Shown piece by piece: positions 19,379-32,149 of a stretch of 64,000 bases of DNA (the first letter of the stretch is position 1; each line of letters begins with the position of its first letter). This DNA is from Glaciimonas sp. CA11.2 (GTDB taxonomy: Bacteria; Pseudomonadota; Gammaproteobacteria; Burkholderiales; Burkholderiaceae_D). The position numbers were made by a program, and so were the translations under genes. The notes under the pieces were generated by a model. It searched no databases. It was not told where the DNA came from and worked only from the letters and a program-made list of their open reading frames with translations. Location: contig NZ_JAVIWL010000001.1 in the NCBI RefSeq assembly GCF_034314045.1, positions 4,774,001-4,838,000 of the forward strand, written 5' to 3'.

Positions 19379-20881
19379 ATGCGTAAGATAAAAGACGTAT
19401 TACGTTTAAAACTGGATGCCAAACTATCGCACCAGCAGATTGCCGCAGCACTGGGGATTTCAAAAGGAGTCGTCACCAAGTATGTCGGCCTGGCCGCCGT
19501 TGCCGGTTTGGACTGGTCGGCGGTGCAAGATGTAGACGACACCGAGTTGGCGCACCGGCTTTTGGTCACGCCAGAACGGACCCGAGACCATGTCCAGCCA
19601 GATTACGCCAGGCTGCATCACGAACTGCGGCGCAAGGGGATGACGCTGATGTTGCTATGGGAAGAGTATCGTGCCGATTATGCCCAGCACCAGACCTATG
19701 CCTACTCACAGTTCTGCGTGAATTACCGGCAGTTTGCCAAACAGCTCAAACGCTCTATGCGCCAGATTCACCGGGCTGGCGAGAAACTGTTCATTGATTA
19801 TGCTGGTCCGACTATCGGTCTCACTGATGGTAGCCGTGCCCACATCTTCGTCGCTGCTCTGGGCGCATCGAGCTACACCTATGCCTGTGCTACGCCGCGT
19901 GAGACGATGGCCGACTGGCTCACTTCGACAGCGCGTGCGCTGCGCTTCTTCGGCGGGGTACCGCAGTTGATTGTTCCCGATAATCCGAAGGCTATGATCG
20001 CCGACGCCAATCGCTACGAACCACGCAGTAACGACACCGTACGCGATTTTGCGCGCCACTACGGCACCTCCATCTTGCCAGCCCGTCCGCGTCATCCTCA
20101 GGATAAAGCGAAGGCCGAATCAGCAGTGCAGATCGTCGAGCGCTGGATCATGGCGCGTCTGCGACATCAGCAATTTAGCAGCGTCCACGAGGTCGATGTC
20201 GCCATCGCACCGCTGCTGAGCGTACTTAACGATAAGCCGTTTCAGAAGCTACCCGGTAGTCGCGCCAGTGCGTTTGCCCAACTCGATGTCCCGGCGCTAC
20301 GGCCTTTGCCATTGCAATGTTATGAGATGGCGCATTTCAAGACTGTCAGGGTGCATAACGATTACCACGTTGAGATCGGCCGCCATCACTACAGTGTGCC
20401 GCAAGCCCTGGTCGGTCAGGTGCTGGAAGCCCGGATGACAGCGACGACAGTGGAAATCCTGCATCGCGGTCAACGTGTCGCCAGTCATCCGCGCAACAGT
20501 GGCGAAGGCGGGTTCACCACCGACACCCTGCATATGCCGGTGGCGCATCGTGCGCAATTGGAATGGACGCCACAGCGACTGATTCACTGGGGACAGACCA
20601 TCGGTACGGCGACAGCGGAGGCGGTGACGCGTCTGATGGCCGAGAACAGACATCCCGAGCACGGCTACCGTGCCTGTCTTGGTCTGCTGTCATTGGCCAA
20701 GCGCTACGGCAAGCCACGTCTTGAAGCAGGATGCATGCTGGCCTTACAGCTCGGTGCCTGCCAATACCGCCACGTCCGTGACATTCTCAAAAATAACCGT
20801 GATCGCACACCGTGTGCCCCAGTTGGCGATTGGGTCAGTCCTGACCATGCCCATGTGCGTGGCCCTGATTACTATCAATGA
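19379..20881 (+). CDS. istA: IS21-family transposase IstA
   Basis: A 500-residue transposase with an N-terminal helix-turn-helix (LSHQQIAAALGISKGVVTKY, residues 17-36) and an RNase-H-like DDE core: Asp140 (LFIDYAG), Asp201 (VPDNPKA) and Glu247 (KAKAESAV). It catalyses strand transfer. The start chosen is the ATG at 19379, preceded by AAAGGA; a longer frame to 19280 would run through the terminal repeats and is unlikely. It overlaps istB by 4 bases, suggesting translational coupling. Confidence 0.95.
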   Translation: MRKIKDVLRLKLDAKLSHQQIAAALGISKGVVTKYVGLAAVAGLDWSAVQDVDDTELAHRLLVTPERTRDHVQPDYARLHHELRRKGMTLMLLWEEYRADYAQHQTYAYSQFCVNYRQFAKQLKRSMRQIHRAGEKLFIDYAGPTIGLTDGSRAHIFVAALGASSYTYACATPRETMADWLTSTARALRFFGGVPQLIVPDNPKAMIADANRYEPRSNDTVRDFARHYGTSILPARPRHPQDKAKAESAVQIVERWIMARLRHQQFSSVHEVDVAIAPLLSVLNDKPFQKLPGSRASAFAQLDVPALRPLPLQCYEMAHFKTVRVHNDYHVEIGRHHYSVPQALVGQVLEARMTATTVEILHRGQRVASHPRNSGEGGFTTDTLHMPVAHRAQLEWTPQRLIHWGQTIGTATAEAVTRLMAENRHPEHGYRACLGLLSLAKRYGKPRLEAGCMLALQLGACQYRHVRDILKNNRDRTPCAPVGDWVSPDHAHVRGPDYYQ

Positions 20882-21663
20882 GGATGTCAACGATGATGAT
20901 GCATACCACTCTGGCCCAATTGCGGACCTTAAAACTCGATGGCTTAGCGACCGGACTGGAGGAACAATTGACGCAGGCCAGTATGGCGGCGATGAGTTTC
21001 GAGGAACGTCTGGCACTCTTGGTTGATCGCGAAGTCCATTGCCGCAATGACCGCAAGCTCCTGCGCCTGCTTAAGAACGCCCACCTGAAATACGCACAAG
21101 CGGCGATTGAAGACATTGATGCCCGCTCGGGGCGTGGCATCGACCGCCGTGAAGTGATGAGTCTGGCGCTGGGAGATTGGGTCAGTGCTGGCCACAGCAT
21201 TCTCATTACCGGACCGACCGGTGCTGGCAAATCGTGGCTGGCCTGCGCACTGGCACAGTACGCCTGTCGGCGCGGATACTCTGCTGTTTATCAACGCGTA
21301 CCCCGTCTACAGGAAGAACTACGCATCCGGCACGGCAGCGGCAGCTTTGGGAAATGGCTGCTCCAACTCGCCAAGATCGATGTCTTGGTACTTGATGACT
21401 GGGGCATGGGCGCGATCGACAGCACGACCCGTTCCGACTTGCTGGAGATGATTGACGACCGGGCGGCAAACAGAGCGACGATTATTACCAGTCAACTTCC
21501 TGTTGACCATTGGCATGCCTGGATTGGCGACGCCACTATTGCCGACGCCATCCTGGACCGCATTCTGCAGCGCAATCATCGGCTGACACTGACCGGCGAT
21601 TCACTGCGTGGCGCAGAACGACCTAAAACCAGCAAAAAGGAGAAAACTATCGACCCATCGTGA
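20878..21663 (+). CDS. istB: IS21-family helper ATPase IstB
   Basis: A 261-residue AAA+ ATPase that regulates target selection and stimulates IstA, related to DnaC. Walker A GPTGAGKS lies at residues 112-119 and Walker B LVLDDWG at about 170. The frame opens with ATG inside the last codons of istA (ATGA-type overlap), with further in-frame ATGs at 20893-20899 that may be used instead. The C-terminus is Lys/Glu-rich and it ends 92 bases before the right end of the element. Confidence 0.95.
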   Translation: MRMSTMMMHTTLAQLRTLKLDGLATGLEEQLTQASMAAMSFEERLALLVDREVHCRNDRKLLRLLKNAHLKYAQAAIEDIDARSGRGIDRREVMSLALGDWVSAGHSILITGPTGAGKSWLACALAQYACRRGYSAVYQRVPRLQEELRIRHGSGSFGKWLLQLAKIDVLVLDDWGMGAIDSTTRSDLLEMIDDRAANRATIITSQLPVDHWHAWIGDATIADAILDRILQRNHRLTLTGDSLRGAERPKTSKKEKTIDPS

Positions 21664-21880
21664 CCGCAGACATTACAATTTAACCGCGTAACAACATCGC
21701 AGGCGCAGCGGTCACGATCGGCCAGAATGAGCGGTCACGTTGACCAGAATACGCAGTAGCGGAAATACGCTGATCAACGTCAAAAAAAAGAGCGTTAAGA
21801 CAACAAAGAGGAGGTAATCGACTAGCGGCGTCTCTTGGTCGGGCACGGCGTCCGGAAATTTCAAGATTAAACGTTGAGAG

Positions 21881-21922
21881 GGTGTTGGGTGTTGGGTGTT
21901 GGGTGTTGGGTGTTGGGTGTTG
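21881..21922. repeat. Tandem 7-base repeat, six copies of GGTGTTG
   Basis: Six perfect uninterrupted copies of GGTGTTG. It lies between the rRNA operon terminator and the IS21 element. Perfect identity suggests recent slippage expansion, so copy number is likely to vary between strains. Confidence 0.95.
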
Positions 21923-21950
21923 TCATTGCATAAATCGTTTCTGCAAAGCA

Positions 21951-21982
21951 AAAACCCTCCCCGATTACTCGGGGAGGGTTTT
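21951..21982 (-). terminator. rRNA operon intrinsic terminator
   Basis: Perfect 14-base stem (AAAACCCTCCCCGA / TCGGGGAGGGTTTT) with a 4-base loop, nine bases beyond the 5S gene on the minus strand. The stem ends in a T run. It is very stable and correctly oriented to stop the rRNA transcript. Confidence 0.92.
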
Positions 21983-21991
21983 CTAATAAGA

Positions 21992-22105
21992 GCCTGACGA
22001 TGACCTACTTTCACACTGGTTGCAGCACTATCATCGGCGCAAAGTCGTTTCACGGTCCTGTTCGGGATGGGAAGGGGTGGTACCAACTCGCTATGGTCAT
22101 CAGGC
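21992..22105 (-). rRNA. rrf: 5S ribosomal RNA
   Basis: About 114 bases with complementary ends (GCCTGAYGA...TCATCAGGC) forming helix I, and the conserved internal segments of bacterial 5S (for example CCATCCCGAACAGG on the minus strand). It is the last gene of the operon. The boundaries are set from the terminal helix. Confidence 0.95.
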
Positions 22106-22283
22106 ATAAACTGTAGTGTCGTGTGTTCCCAATGGGGCAACAAACAACGCAATCTAGAAGAAGTAAAGTTTTGTATTACTGCAGTGCAGTGACAAGGGTG
22201 TGTCACCGCACTGCTGGGTATGATTGCACTTTTCAGGCAAACACATATCTCATTAGCTTAATCTATAACCTGCTAAGGTTATA

Positions 22284-25166
<2,883 letters not shown>

Positions 25167-25380
25167 TATAACGTTAGCCTCTGATCGCGTTCACGACCAA
25201 AAACCGGTTATAGGATATTACTTATGAGTATTACTTTAGCGTTTGCCGTATCCAAAGTGTTATCGCATTTGCATACTTACGTATGCTCTTTTGAGAACTC
25301 TTTAATACTTTTTGATTTGATACAATCATACCCATCCACACTACTGTCGTAGCGCAGACGAATCTTTACTTCTTCTAAAT

Positions 25381-25392
25381 TGTTAAAGAACA
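25381..25392 (-). promoter_or_regulatory. boxA antitermination site in the 16S-23S spacer
   Basis: On the minus strand TTGTTCTTTAACA, a close match to the bacterial rRNA boxA (TGCTCTTTAACA), located between tRNA-Ala and 23S. The same motif recurs in the 16S leader at 27521-27532. NusB/NusE binding is known for this element; use here is inferred from position. Confidence 0.75.
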
Positions 25393-25524
25393 AACAGCCA
25401 ATGATCTTAAAAAGATCAAACCTAAATCGCTTTTATTTCACGCTACTACCCCGCGCAAATACTGACTTAGGTTTGATTTTTTACGCTTACTTTATGCACC
25501 AGGCGGTGTGCCCGGAAAAGTAAA

Positions 25525-25600
25525 TGGTGGAGGCTAACGGGATCGAACCGATGACCCCCTGCTTGCAAAGCAGGTGCTCTCCCAGCTGAGCTAAGCCCCC
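25525..25600 (-). tRNA. tRNA-Ala (anticodon TGC)
   Basis: 76 bases including an encoded CCA. The acceptor stem GGGGGCT pairs with AGCCTCC (one G-U), the anticodon loop reads TTTGCAA with anticodon TGC, and the T-loop GGTTCGATCC is canonical. It sits in the 16S-23S spacer next to tRNA-Ile, as in most Burkholderiales. Confidence 0.97.
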
Positions 25601-25621
25601 CTTAAATCGTACCTCTATAAC

Positions 25622-25698
25622 TGGTGGGTCTGGTTGGGCTCGAACCAACGACCCCCGCGTTATCAACACGGTGCTCTAACCAACTGAGCTACAGACCC
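25622..25698 (-). tRNA. tRNA-Ile (anticodon GAT)
   Basis: 77 bases including an encoded CCA. The acceptor GGGTCTG pairs with CAGACCC, the anticodon is GAT, and the T-loop is GGTTCGAGCC. It lies 21 bases from tRNA-Ala, between it and the 16S gene. Confidence 0.97.
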
Positions 25699-25784
25699 GT
25701 CCTGATTAGCACGTTCCTAATATGACTGTTCTTCTTCTAACTAACACACCGATAAGTGTGGACGCTTAATGTCCGGGCAAACTC

Positions 25785-27320
<1,536 letters not shown>

Positions 27321-27520
27321 AATCTCTGTTTTGTGGCATTGCTGCCTAGCATCGCTGCTATCGCTCACTCAAAATACTGACAGGCTATCTCCCCAATTTG
27401 ACTCAGGCAAATATCCTATTTTCTTCTTTTGTGAACATTTAATGTTTTAAGTTATACGCAAACCACCGAAGTAGTTCACGCTGCACTTTCATTAAACGCC
27501 CACACTTATCGGCTGTTAAT

Positions 27521-27532
27521 TGTTAAAGAACT
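27521..27532 (-). promoter_or_regulatory. boxA antitermination site in 16S leader
   Basis: Minus strand GTTCTTTAACA, about 200 bases upstream of 16S. It is the counterpart of the spacer boxA and lies between the P1 promoter and the 16S processing stem. Confidence 0.75.
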
Positions 27533-27805
27533 GTCTCTGTTTGGCGTCACACCCAACCTTACGCTCGGTGTTCGCAGCGCTGACAAAGCGTTTTGTTTGT
27601 CAGCAGCAGAGAGATGAGATTATGTGGCACTTCGAACTTTTCGTCAACTTCTTTTTAAATCATTTTAGAAACAATTTAAAACCAAATCAACTCACAACTA
27701 CCGCTCAAAACACCCCACTTTACAACCTCGTTTCCGCCTCCAATTTCGCCCTTCGCACCGCTTGCGCCGTACTCAGTATTTCGCGTCGTTTTCAACAGAG
27801 GCCGA

Positions 27806-27834
27806 ACTATAGCAACACATCTCAACACTGGCAA
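27806..27834 (-). promoter_or_regulatory. rRNA operon P1 promoter
   Basis: On the minus strand TTGCCA, a 17-base spacer, then TATAGT, followed by a GC-rich discriminator (TCGGCC) typical of stringently controlled promoters. Immediately upstream (27841-27880) is a long A/T tract that fits an UP element. It lies about 490 bases upstream of the 16S 5' end. Confidence 0.82.
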
Positions 27835-28234
27835 GCAATTTTATAAACAATTTTAAACATTTTTTAAGTCATCAAATAAATTGTTAATTAATCAAAATAA
27901 GGCACTTAGCAGGCTTGACTCTTTTCGACCACTTAGATCAAGAAAATCGTGGCGTGGCGGCAATCGCTAGAACTAGCCTCCAGCTTCCCTCTTGAACTGT
28001 ACCTGATATGAAGTGGTCTACTTCCTAAGCCCTATTTGTCCGAACAGATCGGATAAAGCCCGCAAATTCATATTTAACGGCGAAAACGAGCGCATTATCA
28101 AAACACCATCAACAGCTGACTAAGATTCCGTATGCAGAGTCGGCTGGGAAAGCACACCGTCTTATAGTAGCTAATTGGCAACCAGCAACAGCAACGAAAA
28201 TCGTAAAAGTACCCAACTTCTACAGGAGAGCGCC
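27835..28234. other. Divergent region between rRNA promoter and pgm
   Basis: About 400 bases holding the A/T-rich UP-element zone of the rRNA promoter on one side and the pgm promoter region on the other. No ORF, repeat or RNA gene was identified. I could not choose a pgm promoter with confidence. Confidence 0.4.
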
Positions 28235-29902
28235 ATGAATATAAGCCCAATGGCTGGCAAACTAGCCTCGCCCGACACGCTCGTTAATATTCCAAGACTC
28301 ATCACTGCGTACTACAGCAATCGCCTCGATCCGCATGATGTTACACAACAGGTCACATTCGGCACTTCCGGACACCGGGGTTCATCGCTTCAAAATACAT
28401 TTAATGAGTGGCATGTACTCGCCATCACGCAAGCCATTTGTCAGTATCGCAAACAACACAATATTACCGGCCCGCTATTTCTTGGAGTAGATACCCATGC
28501 GCTTTCTGCTCCCGCTGCGGCTAGCGCACTCGAGGTATTGGCGGCAAACGGCGTGAATGTCATGCTTGCCGAAAACGACGAGTACACGCCAACGCCGGCA
28601 ATTTCTCACGCGATCCTGACTTATAACCGAGGTCGCACAGCAGGCCTGGCTGATGGCATAGTCGTCACTCCGTCCCACAATCCTCCTGATAACGGTGGCT
28701 TCAAATACAATCCACCGAATGGTGGACCGGCGGATACCAACATTACTAAGGGGATACAGGCGCTCGCGAATGACTTTATGAAAGATGGTCTGCTGAGCGT
28801 AAGGCGGTTGTCTTTTGAAAAAGCGTTGCTCGCGCCCACTACCCATCGCCACGATTACCTGGGTAACTATATTGCCGACTTGGGCAATGTCATCGATATG
28901 GAAGTAATACGTGGTGCTGACATTCGGCTGGGTGTCGACCCCCTCGGGGGCGCTGGCGTCCATTATTGGGCCAGAATTGCTGAACATTACCACATCAATT
29001 TGACGGTGATTAGTGCAACGGTTGATCCTACCTTCAGTTTTATGACCCGCGATTGGGATGGCAAAATCCGTATGGACCCATCGTCTCCCTATGCAATGCA
29101 GCGTCTAATAGATATCAAGGATCAGTTTGACGTCGCATTTGCCTGCGACACTGACCATGATCGCCATGGAATTGTTACACGCACGCATGGTTTGATGCCG
29201 CCAAATCACTATCTTACTGTCTCAATAGACTACCTGTTCCGCCATCGCCCTCAATGGCGGCAAGACACCGGTGTGGGGAAAACGGTTGTTAGTAGCCAAA
29301 TGATTGATCGTGTATGCAATAGATTAGGGAGAAATCTGTACGAGGTACCGGTCGGGTTTAAATGGTTTGTCGATGGCCTTTTCGATGGCTCTCTCGGTTT
29401 TGGAGGCGAGGAAAGCGCTGGCGCTTCCTTCTTGCGCCGCGACGGTACTGTTTGGACAACGGATAAGGATGGTCTCACACCTGCATTATTAGCAGCCGAA
29501 ATGACAGCACGCAACGGCAAAAACCCGGCACAAGTTTATCAAAAGCTTACCGAAGAATTAGGAACGCCCGTTTCCGACAGGGTCGAAGCGCCTGCAACAA
29601 CCCCTCAGAAAGCCACGCTTGCGGCACTTTCTCCACAACAAATACACTCGACAGAATTGGCTGGTGAGAAAATCACCAGCATTCTTACCCAAGCGCCAGG
29701 AAATAATGCCTCCATAGGCGGCCTAAAAGTTTGTACAGAAAATGGCTGGTTTGCAGCACGCCCTTCGGGCACTGAGGAGATTTACAAAATTTACGCGGAA
29801 AGTTTTCGAGGCGATGCACATTTGCAGCAAATCGTCGAAGAAGCACAGACTATTGTCGATACGGCCCTGCGTACCGAATCAGGAAAAACAACGGCTAGCT
29901 AA
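28235..29902 (+). CDS. pgm: Phosphoglucomutase (alpha-D-glucose phosphate-specific)
   Basis: Interconverts glucose 1-phosphate and glucose 6-phosphate, linking glycogen and nucleotide-sugar synthesis with glycolysis. The 555-residue length matches the bacterial Pgm family (E. coli about 546). Seen: the phosphoserine loop TPSHNPP (Ser147), the metal-binding DTDHDRHG loop, the sugar-binding GGEESAGAS motif and the phosphate-binding RPSGTEEIYKIY near the C-terminus. The ATG at 28235 is preceded by AGGAG; an in-frame start 20 codons upstream lacks such a site. Transcribed away from the rRNA operon and followed by the esterase gene 86 bases later. Confidence 0.95.
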   Translation: MNISPMAGKLASPDTLVNIPRLITAYYSNRLDPHDVTQQVTFGTSGHRGSSLQNTFNEWHVLAITQAICQYRKQHNITGPLFLGVDTHALSAPAAASALEVLAANGVNVMLAENDEYTPTPAISHAILTYNRGRTAGLADGIVVTPSHNPPDNGGFKYNPPNGGPADTNITKGIQALANDFMKDGLLSVRRLSFEKALLAPTTHRHDYLGNYIADLGNVIDMEVIRGADIRLGVDPLGGAGVHYWARIAEHYHINLTVISATVDPTFSFMTRDWDGKIRMDPSSPYAMQRLIDIKDQFDVAFACDTDHDRHGIVTRTHGLMPPNHYLTVSIDYLFRHRPQWRQDTGVGKTVVSSQMIDRVCNRLGRNLYEVPVGFKWFVDGLFDGSLGFGGEESAGASFLRRDGTVWTTDKDGLTPALLAAEMTARNGKNPAQVYQKLTEELGTPVSDRVEAPATTPQKATLAALSPQQIHSTELAGEKITSILTQAPGNNASIGGLKVCTENGWFAARPSGTEEIYKIYAESFRGDAHLQQIVEEAQTIVDTALRTESGKTTAS

Positions 29903-29988
29903 CTATCAGCAGACCATAATTACATAGGAATTGCAGAGGCTTAGTAAATCCCATTACACTAAAAGCTCTTTTATTTGGTCAAGCTCAT

Positions 29989-31164
29989 ATGCTAAAAGCC
30001 CTTAGTCGATTGTGGTTGCGAAGCATTAAAAAAATTAGCAAATCGCAACAAAGCCAACATAAAAAATTGGTTAAAACGTTCCTCGCGCCTCCCGCGCCGG
30101 CAAAACGTAAATCGACTAAATCAACGGCTAAGAAGGCCACCCCACTTGCCAAGCGATCCATAAGATCGACGTCCGCTGGTAAATCCACCTCTAAAGCGCC
30201 CACAAGCCCCGCACTGCCCGGGCGCTGGCTGCCTTTTTATTATTTATCAACGAAAGACAGTGCTGCGAGAACGCGCCGCCGCATGCAATATTGGCTTTAT
30301 TTACCGGCCAGCGCCAGCGCTATTGGGGCCGAACTTCCTCTAGTTGTCATGCTCCACGGCTGCAATCAAAATGTAGACGACTTCGTACGCGGCACAAGAA
30401 TGAACGAATTGGCCGAGAAGCAAGGATTTGCTGTCTTATATCCCCAGCAATCCTATAGTTCACACATGAAACGCTGCTGGAATTGGTATAACAGAGAGAC
30501 GCAGGCAGGAGGCGGCGATGCCAAACGTATTGCTGCGATCATTAATATTGTCGCAGACAAACACCCAATTGACACAACGCGCATCTATATAGCGGGTTTA
30601 TCAGCCGGCGCTACGATGGCTTCTATTGTGGCGCTTAATTATCCACATTTGATTACCGCCGTGGGCATACACTCGGGAACCGTTTTTGGCGTAGGGCACT
30701 CTATTATCGGTGCCTATGGCGTGATGCAACGGGGGGCACTCAAAAGCGCGACTGACATTATCGACACTATTAGTCAAAAATACCTTTTATTCCCGACGAT
30801 GCCGGTCATGTTAATTCACGGCCTGGAAGACAATGTTGTCCGCCCCATTAACGCATTGCAATTAACCCAACAATTTAAAGCGTTGAATAAGATAGCAGAA
30901 GACAGTAAAGTCGTCGTCACTGCCAAGACGGGAAGCGCTGCCAACAGCCGAAATCCACACAAACCCTACACCATCCAAGAATACTACCAAGCAGGCAAAT
31001 GTCTGATCCAAGTCTATGAGATTTCTACTCTCGGCCATGCGTGGAGCGGTGGAGACTGCTCACTACGATACAACGCATGCGAAGGCCCGGACGCTACCCA
31101 ACTGTTATGGGATTTTTTTAAAAAACAACGTCGAATTGCCGTCCAAAAACCTGTTGAGGTCTAA
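29989..31164 (+). CDS. PHB depolymerase family esterase with Lys/Ala-rich N-terminus
   Basis: A 391-residue alpha/beta-hydrolase of the short-chain polyhydroxyalkanoate depolymerase / feruloyl-esterase-like family. Seen: lipase box GLSAG (Ser205), oxyanion-type HGCNQN motif, Asp in HGLEDNVV, and His in LGHAWSGG, giving a complete Ser-Asp-His triad. Residues about 12-75 are strongly basic (Lys/Ser/Thr/Ala/Pro), with no classical signal peptide, which is unusual for an exported depolymerase. It might bind nucleic acid or granules, or be exported atypically. The 3' end converges with the GntR gene at a gap of 46 bases. The polymer substrate is not proven by sequence. Confidence 0.82.
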   Translation: MLKALSRLWLRSIKKISKSQQSQHKKLVKTFLAPPAPAKRKSTKSTAKKATPLAKRSIRSTSAGKSTSKAPTSPALPGRWLPFYYLSTKDSAARTRRRMQYWLYLPASASAIGAELPLVVMLHGCNQNVDDFVRGTRMNELAEKQGFAVLYPQQSYSSHMKRCWNWYNRETQAGGGDAKRIAAIINIVADKHPIDTTRIYIAGLSAGATMASIVALNYPHLITAVGIHSGTVFGVGHSIIGAYGVMQRGALKSATDIIDTISQKYLLFPTMPVMLIHGLEDNVVRPINALQLTQQFKALNKIAEDSKVVVTAKTGSAANSRNPHKPYTIQEYYQAGKCLIQVYEISTLGHAWSGGDCSLRYNACEGPDATQLLWDFFKKQRRIAVQKPVEV

Positions 31165-31210
31165 CCATTTAGACAAACAATTGATATCAACATTGCTCTT
31201 TACGAATACC

Positions 31211-31906
31211 TTAAGCCAGGAGCGCCTTCACAAAATCCTTTTTATCGCTTGCCGGTTGCCTTTCAAACTGGAGCGCAGACTCAACATGGTGGAGATGATG
31301 CCGCATCAATAGGACCGCTTTTTCCGTGTCTCCCGCTTTTGCGGCAGCTATAAAAGCCAGATGCTCATCCGATGAACAGACGGCGTCCCGTGTTGATTGG
31401 TATAGCATCGTTATCAACGAACTCCGGCCTGCCAACTTCACCAGAATATCGGTCAATACCTGATTGCCTACCGTCTTCGCCAACAATATGTGAAAGTCAC
31501 TCAATAGCTTGGAACGCGTTTGCGGATTCTCTTTTGATAATGCATCGCGTTCCAACTCCAGATGGCGATCGATTTCTAAATAATCATCGATTCCCGCCTT
31601 CGCCACAAATTCTCGTACCAGCGCTTCCTCCAGAATTCGCCGCACAAAAAATAGTTGGCGCGCCTCTTCTTCGGTGGGTTGGCTGACAAATGCCCCCTTG
31701 TCCGGTATCAAATCAATTAATTTATCTTTTGCCAGCATCACCAAGGCCGCACGAATCTTGGTGCGGCTGACTGAATACAGACGCGCAAGTGCTTCTTCAC
31801 GCAATTTAGTTCCTGGCGGCAGTCGCTGCTCCGCGATCGCCATTGCAATGTCGGCCGCGATGTCGTCCGAACTATCGGAAATGACTGGGCTCAAGGGCAT
31901 GTTCAT
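31211..31906 (-). CDS. GntR-family transcriptional regulator (FCD subfamily)
   Basis: A 231-residue DNA-binding regulator: an N-terminal winged helix-turn-helix (LREEALARLYSVSRTKIRAAL, about residues 36-56) and a C-terminal FCD domain with metal-binding residues in DFHILLAK and in the HHLHH segment near residue 205. FCD-type GntR proteins usually sense small carboxylates. It lies downstream of dctA on the same strand (gap 243 bases, with a hairpin between) and close to the divergent M20/ammonia-lyase genes. That makes it the likely local regulator; the inverted repeat at 33609-33629 is its best candidate operator. Confidence 0.88.
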   Translation of the reverse strand: MNMPLSPVISDSSDDIAADIAMAIAEQRLPPGTKLREEALARLYSVSRTKIRAALVMLAKDKLIDLIPDKGAFVSQPTEEEARQLFFVRRILEEALVREFVAKAGIDDYLEIDRHLELERDALSKENPQTRSKLLSDFHILLAKTVGNQVLTDILVKLAGRSSLITMLYQSTRDAVCSSDEHLAFIAAAKAGDTEKAVLLMRHHLHHVESALQFERQPASDKKDFVKALLA

Positions 31907-32001
31907 ATTATTACTGACCTTAAAAGCGCTAAAGTTATCTAAAGGCAGAAATTGTACTTGGAAAACCTATTTTTAAAACTTCTATTCCAAATGAGAAATA
32001 C

Positions 32002-32038
32002 TGTCCGTCGAGATCGCACCACAACCATTCGACGGACA
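32002..32038 (-). terminator. Hairpin after dctA, probable terminator
   Basis: Perfect 10-base arms TGTCCGTCGA / TCGACGGACA with a 17-base loop, about 110 bases beyond the dctA stop. On the minus strand it is followed by GTATTTCTCATTT, only loosely T-rich, so termination is plausible rather than certain. Confidence 0.45.
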
Positions 32039-32149
32039 CGCATATTTAATCACAAGAGCAAAACACCATTTACATTGATGCCGGCATCAATGATTAACGC
32101 CCTTTTTTGCAGCTCTACTTAAGCCCTACAAAAATGAGCAGCGGATTGT

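Larger units (their letters stand above)
19126..21755 (+). mobile_element. IS21-family insertion sequence, complete, 2630 bp
   Basis: Both ends start TG and end CA in inverted orientation: left TGGGTATTCTGG, right (complement) TGCGTATTCTGG. The element is flanked on both sides by the 4-base direct repeat GTAG (19122-19125 and 21756-21759), within the 4-8 base target duplication known for IS21. It carries istA and istB overlapping by 4 bases. The left end holds four direct 19-base transposase-binding-like repeats at 23-base spacing and two inverted copies; the right end holds two inverted copies. Both genes appear intact, so the element may still be mobile. Confidence 0.95.
18961..21864 (-). 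pseudogene. Short membrane-protein ORF split by the IS21 element
   Basis: Removing the element and one copy of its GTAG duplication joins two minus-strand pieces (21864-21760 and 19125-18961) into one continuous frame of about 90 codons. The frame has an N-terminal acidic stretch, a strongly hydrophobic segment (DYLLFVVLTLFFLTLISVFP) crossing the junction, then an Arg-rich LLLFRCYRRR boundary and a 40-residue polar tail ending at a TAA. That a membrane helix followed by positive residues continues exactly across the insertion site argues for a formerly coding frame. No ATG was found; the TTG at 21864 is only a placeholder, and upstream sequence runs into the rRNA terminator. The family is not recognised. 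Confidence 0.35.

Noticed and set aside
21712..22206. 164-codon minus-strand frame across the 5S gene and GGTGTTG repeat
   Set aside because: The frame passes through 5S rRNA and low-complexity repeats (NTQHPTP); only its last part, before the IS, may be coding, and that is reported separately.
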